From Tragulus kanchil (lineage: Eukaryota > Chordata > Mammalia > Artiodactyla > Tragulidae), in assembly GCA_022376925.1 (NCBI GenBank), contig JAIOJX010000026.1:202902400-202966399 (forward strand): a DNA stretch of 64,000 nt, written 5' to 3'. The position numbers and the translations under genes were made by a program. Positions 1 through 11,780 of this stretch are shown piece after piece. The number at the start of each line of letters is the position of its first letter. Position 1 is the first letter of the stretch. The notes below the pieces were generated by a model. The model had not been told where the DNA came from. It saw only the letters and a list, made by a program, of their open reading frames with translations, and searched no databases.

Positions 1-117
1 AGGAAGGAAAATAAAGTGTGAGGAGAAGTTTCCTGTAATCCTTCCTCACCATGACATAGGATCCCTTGGGAAGTCTGCTGCTGTTTTAAGATTTCTCTCC
101 TCCTATGTGAGTGGTAA

Positions 118-435
118 TTATTAAGGGAATCATTCATGGTGAACTCAAACAGACAGAATAGACATATGGACATTGTGGGGAAGAAACAGGGATGGGGAGG
201 CATAGAGGAGTAATATGGAAACCTATGCTGTCATGTGTGGAAAAGATAGCTATTGTCATTGTGCTAAGGGAATATCAGTGCTCACAATGGCTTGGAGCGC
301 TGGTCCGGAGGGGTGGGATGGGCAGAACTGGAGGGGGTGGGGACCAGGGATATGCATATGACTGATCTGGGAACATACATGTCTGTGAACAACAAAACTC
401 TGTAAAACCTTTAAAATAAAGAATTAAAAAAAATG
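118..435 (+). mobile_element. 3' end of a ruminant LINE-type retroposon with poly(A)
   Basis: The segment ends in a run like CTGTAAAACCTTTAAAATAAAG followed by an A tract, typical of a 5'-truncated non-LTR element in sense orientation. The last ~130 bp match the insertions on the minus strand near 32027-32152, 7844-7959 and 32400-32500. I believe it is a ruminant L1 3' UTR, but the family name is a guess. The 5' boundary is hidden by the D1 junction. Confidence 0.55.
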
Positions 436-919
436 TAGTACAAACCAGGATGAATACTATTTGTCAGATGGCCACATGCTCATTCAGCTTACAGTCTTCT
501 CTACAAGGAAAATGTTAACAGAGATAATGTCTTTTTTATCTGTTTCTAGAATGTTAAACTCTATACTAACATACTTCACTTACGATCTTTGCACATATGC
601 AAAATTATTAGAATTTTAGCACAATCTATGTCAATTTTTTTTCTCCTGAAATATCAAGATGACTGAGACAGAACTGATATTTGTGGAAAGAGCTTAAATT
701 ATCTAAGCACTTGCTTTTCTTCTCTTCTCCACAAACATAATTATAATTTAAAATATTCCTAAGTATTTTAGCTTTAAACCTGTCCATTCTGTGATTTAAA
801 TGCTCTGTTTCATTTAAAATTGTATCTCAAAAAGCGGGATCGATTTGGGCAGATCAATTCTTTATTCCTAACTTTCTACAGTTGGTTTCCTTTGAAGACA
901 TGTTTGGTGTCTGATTTTT
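436..919. other. AT-rich non-coding sequence, no recognised feature
   Basis: No repeat family, long frame or RNA gene is recognised here. It lies between the LINE 3' end and the start of D2. Confidence 0.6.
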
Positions 920-1529
920 GTTAACAACTACCAGGTCAGAAACAAAAATCAGCTGAGAGTTGCAGATGTGTGGAAATACAAAACTTAAATGCCTCTGACA
1001 AAAAGAAAGAGGGTTTTAAAAGGAGTAGGCAAGGCATAAGTTATCATGAAGGCTATGAGTAACTCTATAGTGTAAGTAGCCATTGACCTGTCCATCGAGT
1101 TACTGAAACCTCTCCTGGAACTCCAGGAAGGAAAATAAAGTGTGAGGAGAAGTTTCCTGTAATCCTTCCTCACCATGACATAGGATCCCTTGGGAAGTCT
1201 GCTGCTGTTTTAAGATTTCTCTCCTCCTATGTGGAGTGGTAATTATCTTTCCAATGCCATACTGTAGCCCCTTAGCAAATACTCCAACCCATTCTTACTC
1301 AGTTGCCATCTTCAAAAGTAGGTCTTTTCAAGTTGCCAGACCTCTCTCATTTTAGCTTCACTTTAAAATGCTTTAGTTAAACAGTCCATGTAAGTGTTAA
1401 ATGTAACATACTGAAGCTGTTTCTTTAAAAGCCCAAATAATTTACAGATTGCATTAAGTGAAATCAAACAGCAATAATCAGACTTAGTATTTCAAAGATA
1501 CTATGATGGCACTTTAATTTTAAGCAGCT

Positions 1530-1774
1530 TTTTTGAAGTATAATTTACATACCACAAACTTCACCCTTATATTCAACGATTTTAGTAATTTGTAGAGGTA
1601 TACAGCCATCACTGTTGTCACAATCCAATTTCTGTTAGACCATTTAGACCATTTCTGTCACTCCAAGAAGTTCCCTTTTTGCCCATTTGCCATTAATCCT
1701 CACTCCTGCCCCCAGCCCTAGGAAATCATTGATTTGCTTTCTGTGTCTATAAATTTGCCTTTCCTAAATATATT
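1530..1774 (-). mobile_element. Old L1 3' UTR remnant, antisense
   Basis: Read on the plus strand it follows the familiar antisense L1M 3' region: a TTTACATACCACAAACTTCACCC-like start, then CACTGTTGTCACAATCCAATTT, then a C-rich stretch and TTTCTGTGTCTATAAATTTGCC. It is well diverged, so it is an old mammalian copy. The Bov-tA SINE at 1775 interrupts or ends it. A second copy lies at 2681-2925 through D2. Confidence 0.6.
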
Positions 1775-1989
1775 GGGCTTCCCAGGTGGTTCAGTGGTAA
1801 AGAATCTGCTTGCCAATGCAGGAGTCGAGAGTTCAGTCTCTGGGGTTGGGAAGATCCCCTGGCATGGGAATTGGCAACCCACTCCAGTGTTCTTACCTGG
1901 AGAATCTCATGGAAATCACATGGACAGAGGAGCCTGGTGGGCTGTAGTCCATGGGGTCATAACTAAGGAGTCAGACACAACTTAGCCAC
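1775..1989 (+). mobile_element. Bov-tA SINE
   Basis: It starts with the tRNA-Glu-derived head GGGCTTCCCAGGTGGTTCAG and continues into the Bov-A part (GGCAACCCACTCCAGTGTTC, then GACAGAGGAGCCTGGTGGGC), ending in GTCAGACACAACTTAGCCAC. The open frame through it is the usual SINE frame and is not a gene. Confidence 0.9.
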
Positions 1990-2925
1990 GTAACCAGTGT
2001 ACTAAAGTACACACACAGAGTTAAAATTAAATTATATTTATTGCAGTGTGTTCTTGAAAATTTTTATTTTGTTAACAACTACCAGGTCAGAAACAAAAAT
2101 CAGCTGAGAGTTGCAGATGTGTGGAAATACAAAACTTAAATGCCTCTGACAAAAAGAAAGAGGGTTTTAAAAGGAGTAGGCAAGGCATAAGTTATCATGA
2201 AGGCTATGAGTAACTCTATAGTGTAAGTAGCCATTGACCTGTCCATCGAGTTACTGAAACCTCTCCTGGAACTCCAGGAAGGAAAATAAAGTGTGAGGAG
2301 AAGTTTCCTGTAATCCTTCCTCACCATGACATAGGATCCCTTGGGAAGTCTGCTGCTTTTTTAAGATTTCTCTCCTCCTATGTGGAGTGGTAATTATCTT
2401 TCCAATGCCATACTGTAGCCCCTTAGCAAATACTCCAACCCATTCTTACTCAGTTGCCATCTTCAAAAGTAGGTCTTTTCAAGTTGCCAGACCTCTCTCA
2501 TTTTAGCTTCACTTTAAAATGCTTTAGTTAAACAGTCCATGTAAGTGTTAAATGTAACATACTGAAGCTGTTTCTTTAAAAGCCCAAATAATTTACAGAT
2601 TGCATTAAGTGAAATCAAACAGCAATAATCAGACTTAGTATTTCAAAGATACTATGATGGCACTTTAATTTTAAGCAGCTTTTTTGAAGTATAATTTACA
2701 TACCACAAACTTCACCCTTATATTCAACGATTTTAGTAATTTGTAGAGGTATACAGCCATCACTGTTGTCACAATCCAATTTCTGTTAGACCATTTAGAC
2801 CATTTCTGTCACTCCAAGAAGTTCCCTTTTTGCCCATTTGCCATTAATCCTCACTCCTGCCCCCAGCCCTAGGAAATCATTGATTTGCTTTCTGTGTCTA
2901 TAAATTTGCCTTTCCTAAATATATT

Positions 2926-3143
2926 GGGCTTCCCAGGTGGTTCAGTGGTAAAGAATCTGCTTGCCAATGCAGGAGTCGAGAGTTCAGTCTCTGGGGTTGG
3001 GAAGATCCCCTGGCATGGGAATTGGCAACCCACTCCAGTGTTCTTACCTGGAGAATCTCATGGAAATCACATGGACAGAGGAGCCTGGTGGGCTATAGTC
3101 CATGGGGTCATAACTAAGGAGTCAGACACAACTTAGCCACTAC
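2926..3143 (+). mobile_element. Bov-tA SINE (second copy, within D2)
   Basis: Same element as at 1775-1989, repeated through D2, with one G-to-A change and a 3-bp insertion near its 3' end. It is not an independent insertion, because its flanks are also duplicated. Confidence 0.88.
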
Positions 3144-3199
3144 GTAACCAGTGTACTAAAGTACACACACAGAGTTAAAATTAAATTATATTTATTGCA

Positions 3200-3643
3200 T
3201 TTATTTATATAGGACTTGAAACTAGATTTAAAGATGTTCACTTCCTTTAGGAATGATTATCCCGTTCTCTTTATCATTCACCTTTCAGGACTTTTCACTA
3301 CTCATTAAGAAGCTCTATTAAAGAGGGAAAGGAGAGGAGAGGAGGTGAAATTCAAACCACCCAGTGTTATTTTATTGTTGGCTAGCAAACTGCTGGTAAG
3401 AGCTACAGGAAGGATGCTGAAATCAATGGCCATACTAATTGTTTTTGGTTATTTATGAAACTTACTTTAAGATGTTCTTTCTTATGTTATTCAGAGTCCC
3501 AAATAAAAATAAGCCTTTGGTTTGGTTCTGTGTAAAGTGACAAAAAACCCATCATGATTTAAGCAAAGGGGAATTTATTGGTTCTTACGGGTGAAAAGCC
3601 CAAGAATATAGTGGGCCTTACCAGTCTGTATCCAGATGCAAGA
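3200..3643. other. Non-coding sequence, no recognised feature
   Basis: Ordinary sequence between D2 and the next SINE, with a short purine-rich stretch near 3320-3350. No gene signal is recognised. Confidence 0.55.
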
Positions 3644-3848
3644 GGCTTCCTAGGAGGTTCAGTGGCAAAGAATCCTCCAGCCAGTGTGACAGATGCAACA
3701 GATGAGGGTTCGATCCCTGGGTCAGGAAGATCCCCTGGAGGAGGAAATGGCAACCCACTCCAGTGTTCTTGCCTAGAGAGTCCCATGGACAGAGGAGCCT
3801 GCTGGGCTACAGTCCATGGGCGACAAGAGTTGGACACAACTGAGCATC
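3644..3848 (+). mobile_element. Bov-tA SINE
   Basis: It has a tRNA-like head beginning GGCTTCCTAGGAGGTTCAG and the Bov-A body (GGCAACCCACTCCAGTGTTC, then ACAGAGGAGCCTGCTGGGCT). The D3 junction cuts through this element, so only its last ~60 bp (4914-4972) are repeated in copy 2. Confidence 0.88.
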
Positions 3849-6029
3849 CACACAAACATCCAGATAGAGAGGCTGTTCCCACTTCTACTTCTCTCTGTGT
3901 GATTAACCTCTTTTAGCTTCATAGGGTTTTTCTGAGGCTGAAGTGAGATTACACACAGGCACACACACTTGCTCACAGATTAGCACATCCTAAATTCTCT
4001 ACGACCATGACCTCTCGCTATTGTAATTTTATCTTGTGTTTATTGTATGCTCCAGGCTATGGCTCCTTTTCTTCTCCTTTCTCTAAGTAAAATATTCTAC
4101 TTTTCTGATCATTTAGATGTATATCCTAACCTAAAGTTTCTAGAGAAAATAATTATTATAGTTTGCAATGTGAACTCCTATTAATTTTAAGTCATCAATC
4201 TCAATCCTATGTATTTGAGCAGATCCATTTACCATGGAAATCACTGTATAACAAAATTACTATAAAGCCATGGCTTTAATTTATGCATTTCAAGATGCAT
4301 TGACAAACACACCAATTTTGGGACAATTAAAATATTGCAGTTCTTAAACTTTAACACTATTAGAACTGTATTATTTTTATAATTTTGAGGAAACTATTAA
4401 GCCATGATATGCACTTATGAGAACACTTTTCTTCCATGACATTTAAAGAAACTCAAAGCAAAGAATTATATTACAAAAATCTATGTCCTGTGCCTTTTTT
4501 TTTTTTTTTTTAAACCTTTATTGTCCTGTGCCTTTTAAAAGACTAAATTTCACTGGGACAATATTATGTTTTACTTTCCTTCAATTCATTTGATAGTTTT
4601 ATAGAAATACAAGTTTATATCCCGTTTGTTAACAATTCCTTCTGCATTCATTATTAAGAATTTACAAGGTTACAAACATTTCATTAACATTAGCCTCCAA
4701 AAGTAATATTTGCATTTAAAAGGCAGTAACTAATTTGCACTAAGGTGTGAAGGACAGGTTGATTTACTCTGAGGAATTATCTATTTATTAAAAGCAAGTG
4801 TTGTAATCATTTGGAAGACTGATTTGAAGGGAGAGACTTCATATCATGACAGTTGAGTGTTTGACGTGTGTCATCACGTTTAATCCTCATAATGGCTTTT
4901 CTAGGTCGGTGTTCAGAGGAGCCTGCTGGGCTACAGTCCATGGGCGACAAGAGTTGGACACAACTGAGCATCCACACAAACATCCAGATAGAGAGGCTGT
5001 TCCCACTTCTACTTCTCTCTGTGTGATTAACCTCTTTTAGCTTCATAGGGTTTTTCTGAGGCTGAAGTGAGATTACACACAGGCACACACACTTGCTCAC
5101 AGATTAGCACATCCTAAATTCTCTACGACCATGACCTCTCGCTATTGTAATTTTATCTTGTGTTTATTGTATGCTCCAGGCTATGGCTCCTTTTCTTCTC
5201 CTTTCTCTAAGTAAAATATTCTACTTTTCTGATCATTTAGATGTATATCCTAACCTAAAGTTTCTAGAGAAAATAATTATTATAGTTTGCAATGTGAACT
5301 CCTATTAATTTTAAGTCATCAATCTCAATCCTATGTATTTGAGCAGATCCATTTACCATGGAAATCACTGTATAACAAAATTACTATAAAGCCATGGCTT
5401 TAATTTATGCATTTCAAGATGCATTGACAAACACACCAATTTTGGGACAATTAAAATATTGCAGTTCTTAAACTTTAACACTATTAGAACTGTATTATTT
5501 TTATAATTTTGAGGAAACTATTAAGCCATGATATGCACTTATGAGAACACTTTTCTTCCATGACATTTAAAGAAACTCAAAGCAAAGAATTATATTACAA
5601 AAATCTATGTCCTGTGCCCTTTTGTTTAAACCTTTATTGTCCTGTGCCTTTTAAAAGACTAAATTTCACTGGGACAATATTATGTTTTACTTTCCTTCAA
5701 TTCATTTGATAGTTTTATAGAAATACAAGTTTATATCCCGTTTGTTAACAATTCCTTCTGCATTCATTATTAAGAATTTACAAGGTTACAAACATTTCAT
5801 TAACATTAGCCTCCAAAAGTAATATTTGCATTTAAAAGGCAGTAACTAATTTGCACTAAGGTGTGAAGGACAGGTTGATTTACTCTGAGGAATTATCTAT
5901 TTATTAAAAGCAAGTGTTGTAATCATTTGGAAGACTGATTTGAAGGGAGAGACTTCATATCATGACAGTTGAGTGTTTGACGTGTGTCATCACGTTTAAT
6001 CCTCATAATGGCTTTTCTAGGTCGGTGTT
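3790..6029. repeat. Tandem duplication D3 (about 1.12 kb x 2)
   Basis: Copy 1 is 3790-4913 and copy 2 is 4914-6029, offset 1124 bp falling to 1116. The 8-bp change comes from a T run after 4495, which is long in copy 1 and replaced by CCCTTTTGTTT in copy 2 near 5617. Copy 2 begins in the middle of a Bov-tA SINE, and copy 1 stops in the middle of a MIR. Such mid-repeat ends argue against a repeat-mediated event. Confidence 0.95.
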
Positions 6030-6095
6030 ATCATCTCTTTTTGCAGACATAAAACTAATACTTAGAGTGATTATCTGCCCAAGTTCACTCATTCA
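5955..6095 (-). mobile_element. MIR SINE fragment, antisense
   Basis: The run CACGTTTAATCCTCATAATG, then TTATCATCTCTTTTTGCAGA and a later CTGCCCAAGTTCACTCATTC follow the antisense MIR core and tail. A truncated copy occurs at 4839-4913, where copy 1 of D3 stops. Confidence 0.65.
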
Positions 6096-6964
6096 GAAGC
6101 ATGGAGAATTTGATGGAATCCAGGATTTTCTGACTGATATTTCTCTACTGCTTCACATGGCTTCCTAATTACTCCTTTCTGATAGAAATCTTTCCTGGTG
6201 GAGTAACTTCCAGATGCTTTTCCTTGTCAGATGAAATGGGTGTTCTCTCAGAAGTGGATTCTTGGGGAATCCATCTTTTTATAATTGTTTGAACTACTCC
6301 AGGGGCATTGTTTAGTAGTTTCAATACCTACAGATGCCTATATTAATTGCGTAGATATGCACAGTAACTTGTTAATTCTGCTCACACTTTTGTGAGTCTT
6401 GAAATTGAGATATTCTTGTTCCCATGGGTACCTCTATTCCCAAGCCATGGACACAGAGCATGTGAACCTCATTACCAACATCAACTGCACATGCATTCAC
6501 TAAAAACTCTTACTATGATATAACTAAATAGAAGCTTCTGTACTGTGACAGAAATATATGATGAAGAAATAGATATATTCTCGTTGAAGTCAAGGACAAA
6601 AGAATTACATTATCTCTACTATTCTTCATCATTCTAGAAGTCTTAGCCAAGGTGATTATACAAAAGGAAGAAATGAGTTAATAAAACTGCATAAGAGAAG
6701 GACAATTTACAGTTGTTTTCATGACAATATATAATTGTTTATAATTATTTTCAGATGATAAAATTATGTATTTGGGTAAAAAGAGAACCCACTGAAAAGT
6801 TACAGAAAGAATGAGAGATTTAATAAAGATTGCAGTTTGTATATCCACACATAAAGTCAATCATTTTTTTTTAAACAGTCTTCTTAAGCAGAGTAACAAT
6901 CTGCTTGAAAATAAAAAAGAGGAAAAGGTTCCATTTTTCAGTAACAATAACAACAAAGAAAGAA
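6096..6964. other. AT-rich non-coding sequence, no recognised feature
   Basis: No coding frame, RNA gene or repeat family is recognised. It is not duplicated. Confidence 0.55.
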
Positions 6965-7145
6965 AGTAGTTATTGAGCACTTAGTATTGCTGCACATAGT
7001 TGCTAAGTGCTTTGAAGAGCTTTTCATTGAATTTTCACAACTCTCTGAAGCAGGTGCTATTATTATTTCTGTCTTATTAAAACTCGTGAAAAAAGGAGGT
7101 ACAAAGTGTTCATGTAACTTTCTCAAGATCTTATAAGCTTAAGAA
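6965..7145 (-). mobile_element. MIR SINE, antisense
   Basis: It contains GTAGTTATTGAGCACTTAGT, then GCTAAGTGCTTTGAAGAGC, CAGGTGCTATTATTATTTC and TAACTTTCTCAAGATCTTA in the order of the antisense MIR consensus. The divergence is that of an old mammalian SINE. Confidence 0.75.
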
Positions 7146-7843
7146 CATGTACTTTTAATTAACAGAATATAATTCCTCCTGGACATTGCAATATTCACTG
7201 AGGAACAGGTTTTTTTTTAATTGGAAAAGAAAACCCATCATGAAAATTTATACTGATCTCGGACTGAAGACTTAACAGAAGACATCAAGTGTCTGTACTT
7301 AGTTACTAAAGTTAATGTAATATCAATATAGATGCAGAGGAAAATTTCAACTTAGATAAACTGGATTTTATGTCATCAGATTCTAAAAAAAGAATATAAA
7401 AACAATAAATTTTTAAGGGAGGAATGGTGTCCTATATTAAAATATGTCCTATATGCAAATATATTCAATGTTAAAGATAGTTTATCTTAATTTAAATAAT
7501 TGTGTGTTGGCACCTGAGTAAAAAGACACATTGTTGGGACAATATATTATTTAGAGTCTAGAAATTCAAATATAAATGAAGATTTCATTTTTGAAAATGG
7601 TCAATTTCCCATCAATGGAAATGGCATTCCTTATTGTGTTAGCACAAATAGGCAGTATCCCTACTTTGCTGCTTGAACTCAGATAAATTCTAAATAAACT
7701 TAAGATTTAAAAAACTAAACAGGAGTAAAGTGATACACTTTTAAACACTAATTTTAGTGTGTGTGTGTTGGGCATGTGACTATTCAAGCAAACATGGAAC
7801 TTGAAAATCAGGAAAGAAAAGACAGATAAATGTGTGCATACAT
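7146..7843. other. AT-rich non-coding sequence, no recognised feature
   Basis: Very AT-rich, with no recognised gene, repeat family or duplication. Confidence 0.55.
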
Positions 7844-7959
7844 TTTTTTTTTTTTGCCATTTTTTAATTTTGCTTTTTTTTTTAACTTTTATTTTACTTT
7901 TAACTTTTACAGAGTTTTGTTGTTTACAGATATGTATAATCCCAGATTAATCATGTGTA
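7844..7959 (-). mobile_element. Short 5'-truncated LINE 3' end, antisense, with target-site duplication
   Basis: It begins with a T run (antisense poly(A)) and contains ACAGAGTTTTGTTGTTTACA and GATATGTATAATCCCAGATT, shared with 32400-32500. GTGCATACAT flanks it at 7834-7843 and 7960-7969, a 10-bp target-site duplication. This supports a true retrotransposition of only about 116 bp. Confidence 0.72.
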
Positions 7960-7969
7960 GTGCATACAT

Positions 7970-8880
7970 ATTTTAAATATAAAGAAAATAAAACCACAGA
8001 TTTCAAATAGAAAAAATGTTTTGAAATACATAATAGAAAGAAATTATTTTCTTAATCTATTAGAGCTTTGTGAACCAATATGGAAAAAGCCAGTAACTCC
8101 CATCGCAACATGGATAAAAGCATGCAAGGAAAGACTTGCTTACTATCACATAACCTTTCTGTATTTTAAAATTTCATATATATAATGTAAAACTCTTGAT
8201 CAAAAAAGCAGAATATCATTGCTCTGTGGTATATATCTTCCCAAATGTTTTCTGTGAATACATTTTTAACAAAACATTTAATTGTATTTTATGATAATTC
8301 ATTTTATTTTGTTATATGCTTGGATGTTACCAAATGTTCTGACACACCTGAACAGCAAAATCATTTCCCCTCTTCTACATAATTGTTTCTAATTTTTTGT
8401 GATTGTGAATATTTCTTAAATACAAATTTTTATTCACACTCCATGATTAATACTTCATGATATTGATTATTTATGTCAAATGAATTCCCCAAAACAGAAT
8501 TAATAGATTAAGGAGCATATGTATTTTAATCTTTTAAATATTAATCTTGAACCTTTATAGATTGTTCTAATTTATACATTCTCAGACAATATTTGGGAGT
8601 AGTTGTTTCACTGATTTCTTGTCAAAATTGTGAATTATCATTTTAAGAAACTCTCATTAATACAAATACTACAAAAATATGAGCTCTATACTGATTATAA
8701 GTTATATAAATGATTACCAATGAGATTGAATTTTATTATAGTTGCATACAGACTTTTATGTGTATGTGTGATTAGAGGAAATTAATGCTGTGTCTATTAG
8801 GCTAAAATAGCTACCTGGACTAGAAACAAATGATGTGATCATTTTAATTTCCATAATCACTAGAGTAGGTATTGTTGCAG
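7970..8880. other. AT-rich non-coding sequence, no recognised feature
   Basis: No repeat family or gene recognised. CpG is scarce here, in contrast to the sequence that starts just downstream near 8980. Confidence 0.55.
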
Positions 8881-11070
8881 TCAGTTTAAGGATAATGTCA
8901 CAAACAGTATCTAAACTCTTTTAAGCTATTAGTCTGGGAACCTGCACTTGCAGAGTCACTGAGCATCATACAGAAGAAAAACCTGATGAGTGATCGCAAG
9001 ACTTGGACGGTTTGTCAATATTTTTGCTGATAGCAGACTTTTTCAACAGCTTTCTGTACGTTTTTCTTATGATTTCTTTCAATAGTAAGCCTGACAATTT
9101 AAAACTTTGCCTTCACGGAGTTGGTTTCATTTCCAACAGTCAAGGGAAGTCAAGGGAAGACCCCTTGGTACATAGTCAATTAAACCAAGGAGGAAGGGGG
9201 GAGGGTAGGCACAGTGATGAACGAGCAGTCATTTCAATGTTTTCTTTCCAGAAGAAATCAGAGCCAGATCACACATTATCTCGCCCTGACTTTTAGCAAG
9301 ATAGATAGCCACGCAAAATCTTCGAGTTCAAATAGTCTCCATCAAAAGGGTGAAAACCTTCGTCTACTGGCCGGACAGAATTTTCTGAAGGGATCCGGTT
9401 TCTTCTGGTGAATAAGAAAGAATTTATTCAATGACTCTCACAGGCTTAGGTCTTTAACTAAAATAAAGGCAAGGAATTAACACCGTGGCTTGACGGACAG
9501 ATTTTTTAGAGATTGTCCAAAAAGTTCTGTTTCAGATTCTGAAAGCAAAGTGATCTTGATCACTTGTCATCAGTAGTTCGAGTTCCTGGTCAGAATTCCT
9601 TATTTTAGGTGTCTAGTGTTACATCTTCGCGTTACTAGAATACCTCGCTGGCCTTAAAGCTGAGGTCACAAGAAATAACACTAGTAGAAGCATATCCTGT
9701 TGGAAAAATAAACACTTTTGAACGTATTTCAAGTTAAAAAAAAATAACCTATTTTTCTTTGCTAGTCGATACTTCGTACGAACGTCTTTATTTTGAAGAT
9801 TTTCACTTCATATATTAACGACAGAAGTAAATTCGAAGAAATAAATTGGTCAGAAGTATAGAATGAATTAATTGGTCCTTTTCCCATCAGGTGTATGAAC
9901 CGTAAAAGCAAAACTCGTAGTCTTTTGGAGTGGTTCGCCTGCAGACTCGCTGATACCGGGGTCTAAGTTATCCTCATCAGTTTAAGGATAATGTCACAAA
10001 CAGTATAACTCTTTTAAGCTATTAGTCTGGGAACCTGCACTTGCAGAGTCACTGAGCATCATACAGAAGAAAAACCTGATGAGTGATCGCAAGACTTGGA
10101 CGGTTTGTCAATATTTTTGCTGATAGCAGACTTTTTCAACAGCTTTCTGTACGTTTTTCTTATGATTTCTTTCAATAGTAAGCCTGACAATTTAAAACTT
10201 TGCCTTCACGGAGTTGGTTTCATTTCCAACAGTCAAGGGAAGTCAAGGGAAGACCCCTTGGTACATAGTCAATTAAACCAAGGAGGAAGGGGGGAGGGTA
10301 GGCACAGTGATGAACGAGCAGTCATTTCAATGTTTTCTTTCCAGAAGAAATCAGAGCCAGATCACACATTATCTCGCCCTGACTTTTAGCAAGATAGATA
10401 GCCACGCAAAATCTTCGAGTTCAAATAGTCTCCATCAAAAGGGTGAAAACCTTCGTCTACTGGCCGGACAGAATTTTCTGAAGGGATCCGGTTTCTTCTG
10501 GTGAATAAGAAAGAATTTATTCAATGACTCTCACAGGCTTAGGTCTTTAACTAAAATAAAGGCAAGGAATTAACACCGTGGCTTGACGGACAGATTTTTT
10601 AGAGATTGTCCAAAAAGTTCTGTTTCAGATTCTGAAAGCAAAGTGATCTTGATCACTTGTCATCAGTAGTTCGAGTTCCTGGTCAGAATTCCTTATTTTA
10701 GGTGTCTAGTGTTATATCTTCGCGTTACTAGAATACCTCGCTGGCCTTAAAGCTGAGGTCACAAGAAATAACACTAGTAGAAGCATATCCTGTTGGAAAA
10801 ATAAACACTTTTGAACGTATTTCAAGTTAAAAAAAAATAACCTATTTTTCTTTGCTAGTCGATACTTCGTACGAACGTCTTTATTTTGAAGATTTTCACT
10901 TCATATATTAACGACAGAAGTAAATTCGAAGAAATAAATTGGTCAGAAGTATAGAATGAATTAATTGGTCCTTTTCCCATCAGGTGTATGAACCGTAAAA
11001 GCAAAACTCGTAGTCTTTTGGAGTGGTTCGCCTGCAGACTCGCTGATACCGGGGTCTAAGTTATCCTCAT
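8881..11070. repeat. Tandem duplication D4 (about 1.09 kb x 2)
   Basis: Copy 1 is about 8881-9976 and copy 2 about 9977-11070, offset 1096 falling to 1093 after a 3-bp indel (GTATCTAAACTC versus GTATAACTC). One visible substitution is TTACATC versus TTATATC. The junction at 9977 is clean. The unit is AT-rich but holds many CpG sites and looks like the shore of the CpG island that follows. Confidence 0.95.
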
Positions 11071-11079
11071 CGAAGAACC

Positions 11080-11780
11080 GGTGAGTCCACTGTGGTCGCT
11101 AAATTTCGGGTTCAAACCGTGACTGTCAGTGCTCTTAAATCCCCCAAAGACCGCTCTGATACAGGCCCCCGCTGTTGCCTGACCAAACGCTTTTTACCTG
11201 AGCTCCAATGTGGGCTCAGGACTGGGTCACCCGCAGGGCAGATCGCAGGTTTGGTGACCTTCCCGGAACCTGGGGAGACGGTCCGGCGGAGAGAGAGGAA
11301 GTTTCCGCGGAAAGGGCCGGGCGGTGGAGGCCGAGCCCTCCACGCGGGACAGGCGCAGGTGGCGAGGCGCGTCTCCGAGGTTGCTCGCGCCGCTGCGGGT
11401 CAGAGCAGGTGGGAGGATCCTGCTTTCCGACCCCGCACCGCCCAGGGTCAGGGCGATTGTCCTTTGCCGCCCTGCCCAATCTATTTGTCAGGGACCTGCA
11501 TCGGATAAATAGCTGTCTCTCCAAGACCTATATAGTGACTAATCCAAATAAATCGCAGTCACTTTTCCCCAGCACTTCAGCGGGCAGCCAGGCTTTAATG
11601 GCTCTGCCTTCCAGACCTCCAGGGAAGACCCGGCGCGGCCTCGGCGCATCTCAGCGCCCAGCCTCCTGGAGCCTCTGCCTCCTCTTGGGACTCGGACCCA
11701 GGACGGGTGGCTGCCCCGCCCCAGCACGCTGGCAGGGTCTGCCGGCTGGCGCGGCCCTCTGAGGCTCCGAGGAGGGGAGT
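11080..11780. promoter_or_regulatory. CpG island core, candidate promoter or first-exon region
   Basis: CpG and GC are sharply raised relative to the AT-rich flanks: GGTCCGGCGGAGAGAG, TTTCCGCGGAAAGGGC, GGTGGCGAGGCGCGTCTC, GCTCGCGCCGCTGCGGG and GAAGACCCGGCGCGGCCT. In mammals such CpG retention marks DNA unmethylated in the germ line, usually a promoter or developmental regulatory region. GTGAGT at 11081 could be a splice donor. I do not recognise the gene, and the open frames here differ between the duplicated copies by frameshifts, so I do not call a CDS. The core is repeated at 12184-12890 and partly at 13664-14000. Confidence 0.75.

Larger units (their letters stand above)
1..1242. repeat. 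Tandem duplication D1 (offset about 1125 bp)
   Basis: Bases 1-117 match 1126-1242 almost base for base, then diverge abruptly in the TAATTAT context. This is what the end of one copy (starting before the window) followed by a second copy at 118-1242 would look like. It overlaps D2, so the part at 1126-1242 occurs a third time near 2277-2393. Only the tail of the first copy is visible, so the unit length is inferred from the offset. Confidence 0.75.
920..3199. repeat. Tandem duplication D2 (about 1.13 kb x 2)
   Basis: Copy 1 is 920-2045 and copy 2 is 2071-3199, offset 1151 bp. The 25 bp at 2046-2070 fit neither copy. Differences include a T/G change near 1217 versus 2357, G/A at about 1947 versus 3098, and a 3-bp indel near the end. 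Each copy contains an L1 3' UTR remnant and a Bov-tA SINE. The near identity means the event is very recent or technical. Confidence 0.95.

Noticed and set aside
1734..1985. Open frames with GFPGGSVVKNLLANAG-like translations, here and at 3578, 34384, 37445 and 38604
   Set aside because: These are the standard translations of Bov-tA SINEs and are often mis-annotated as proteins. No gene is supported.
9003..10504. 97- and 65-residue frames present twice near the CpG shore
   Set aside because: Short, partly without an ATG start, no recognisable family; the pair reflects D4.
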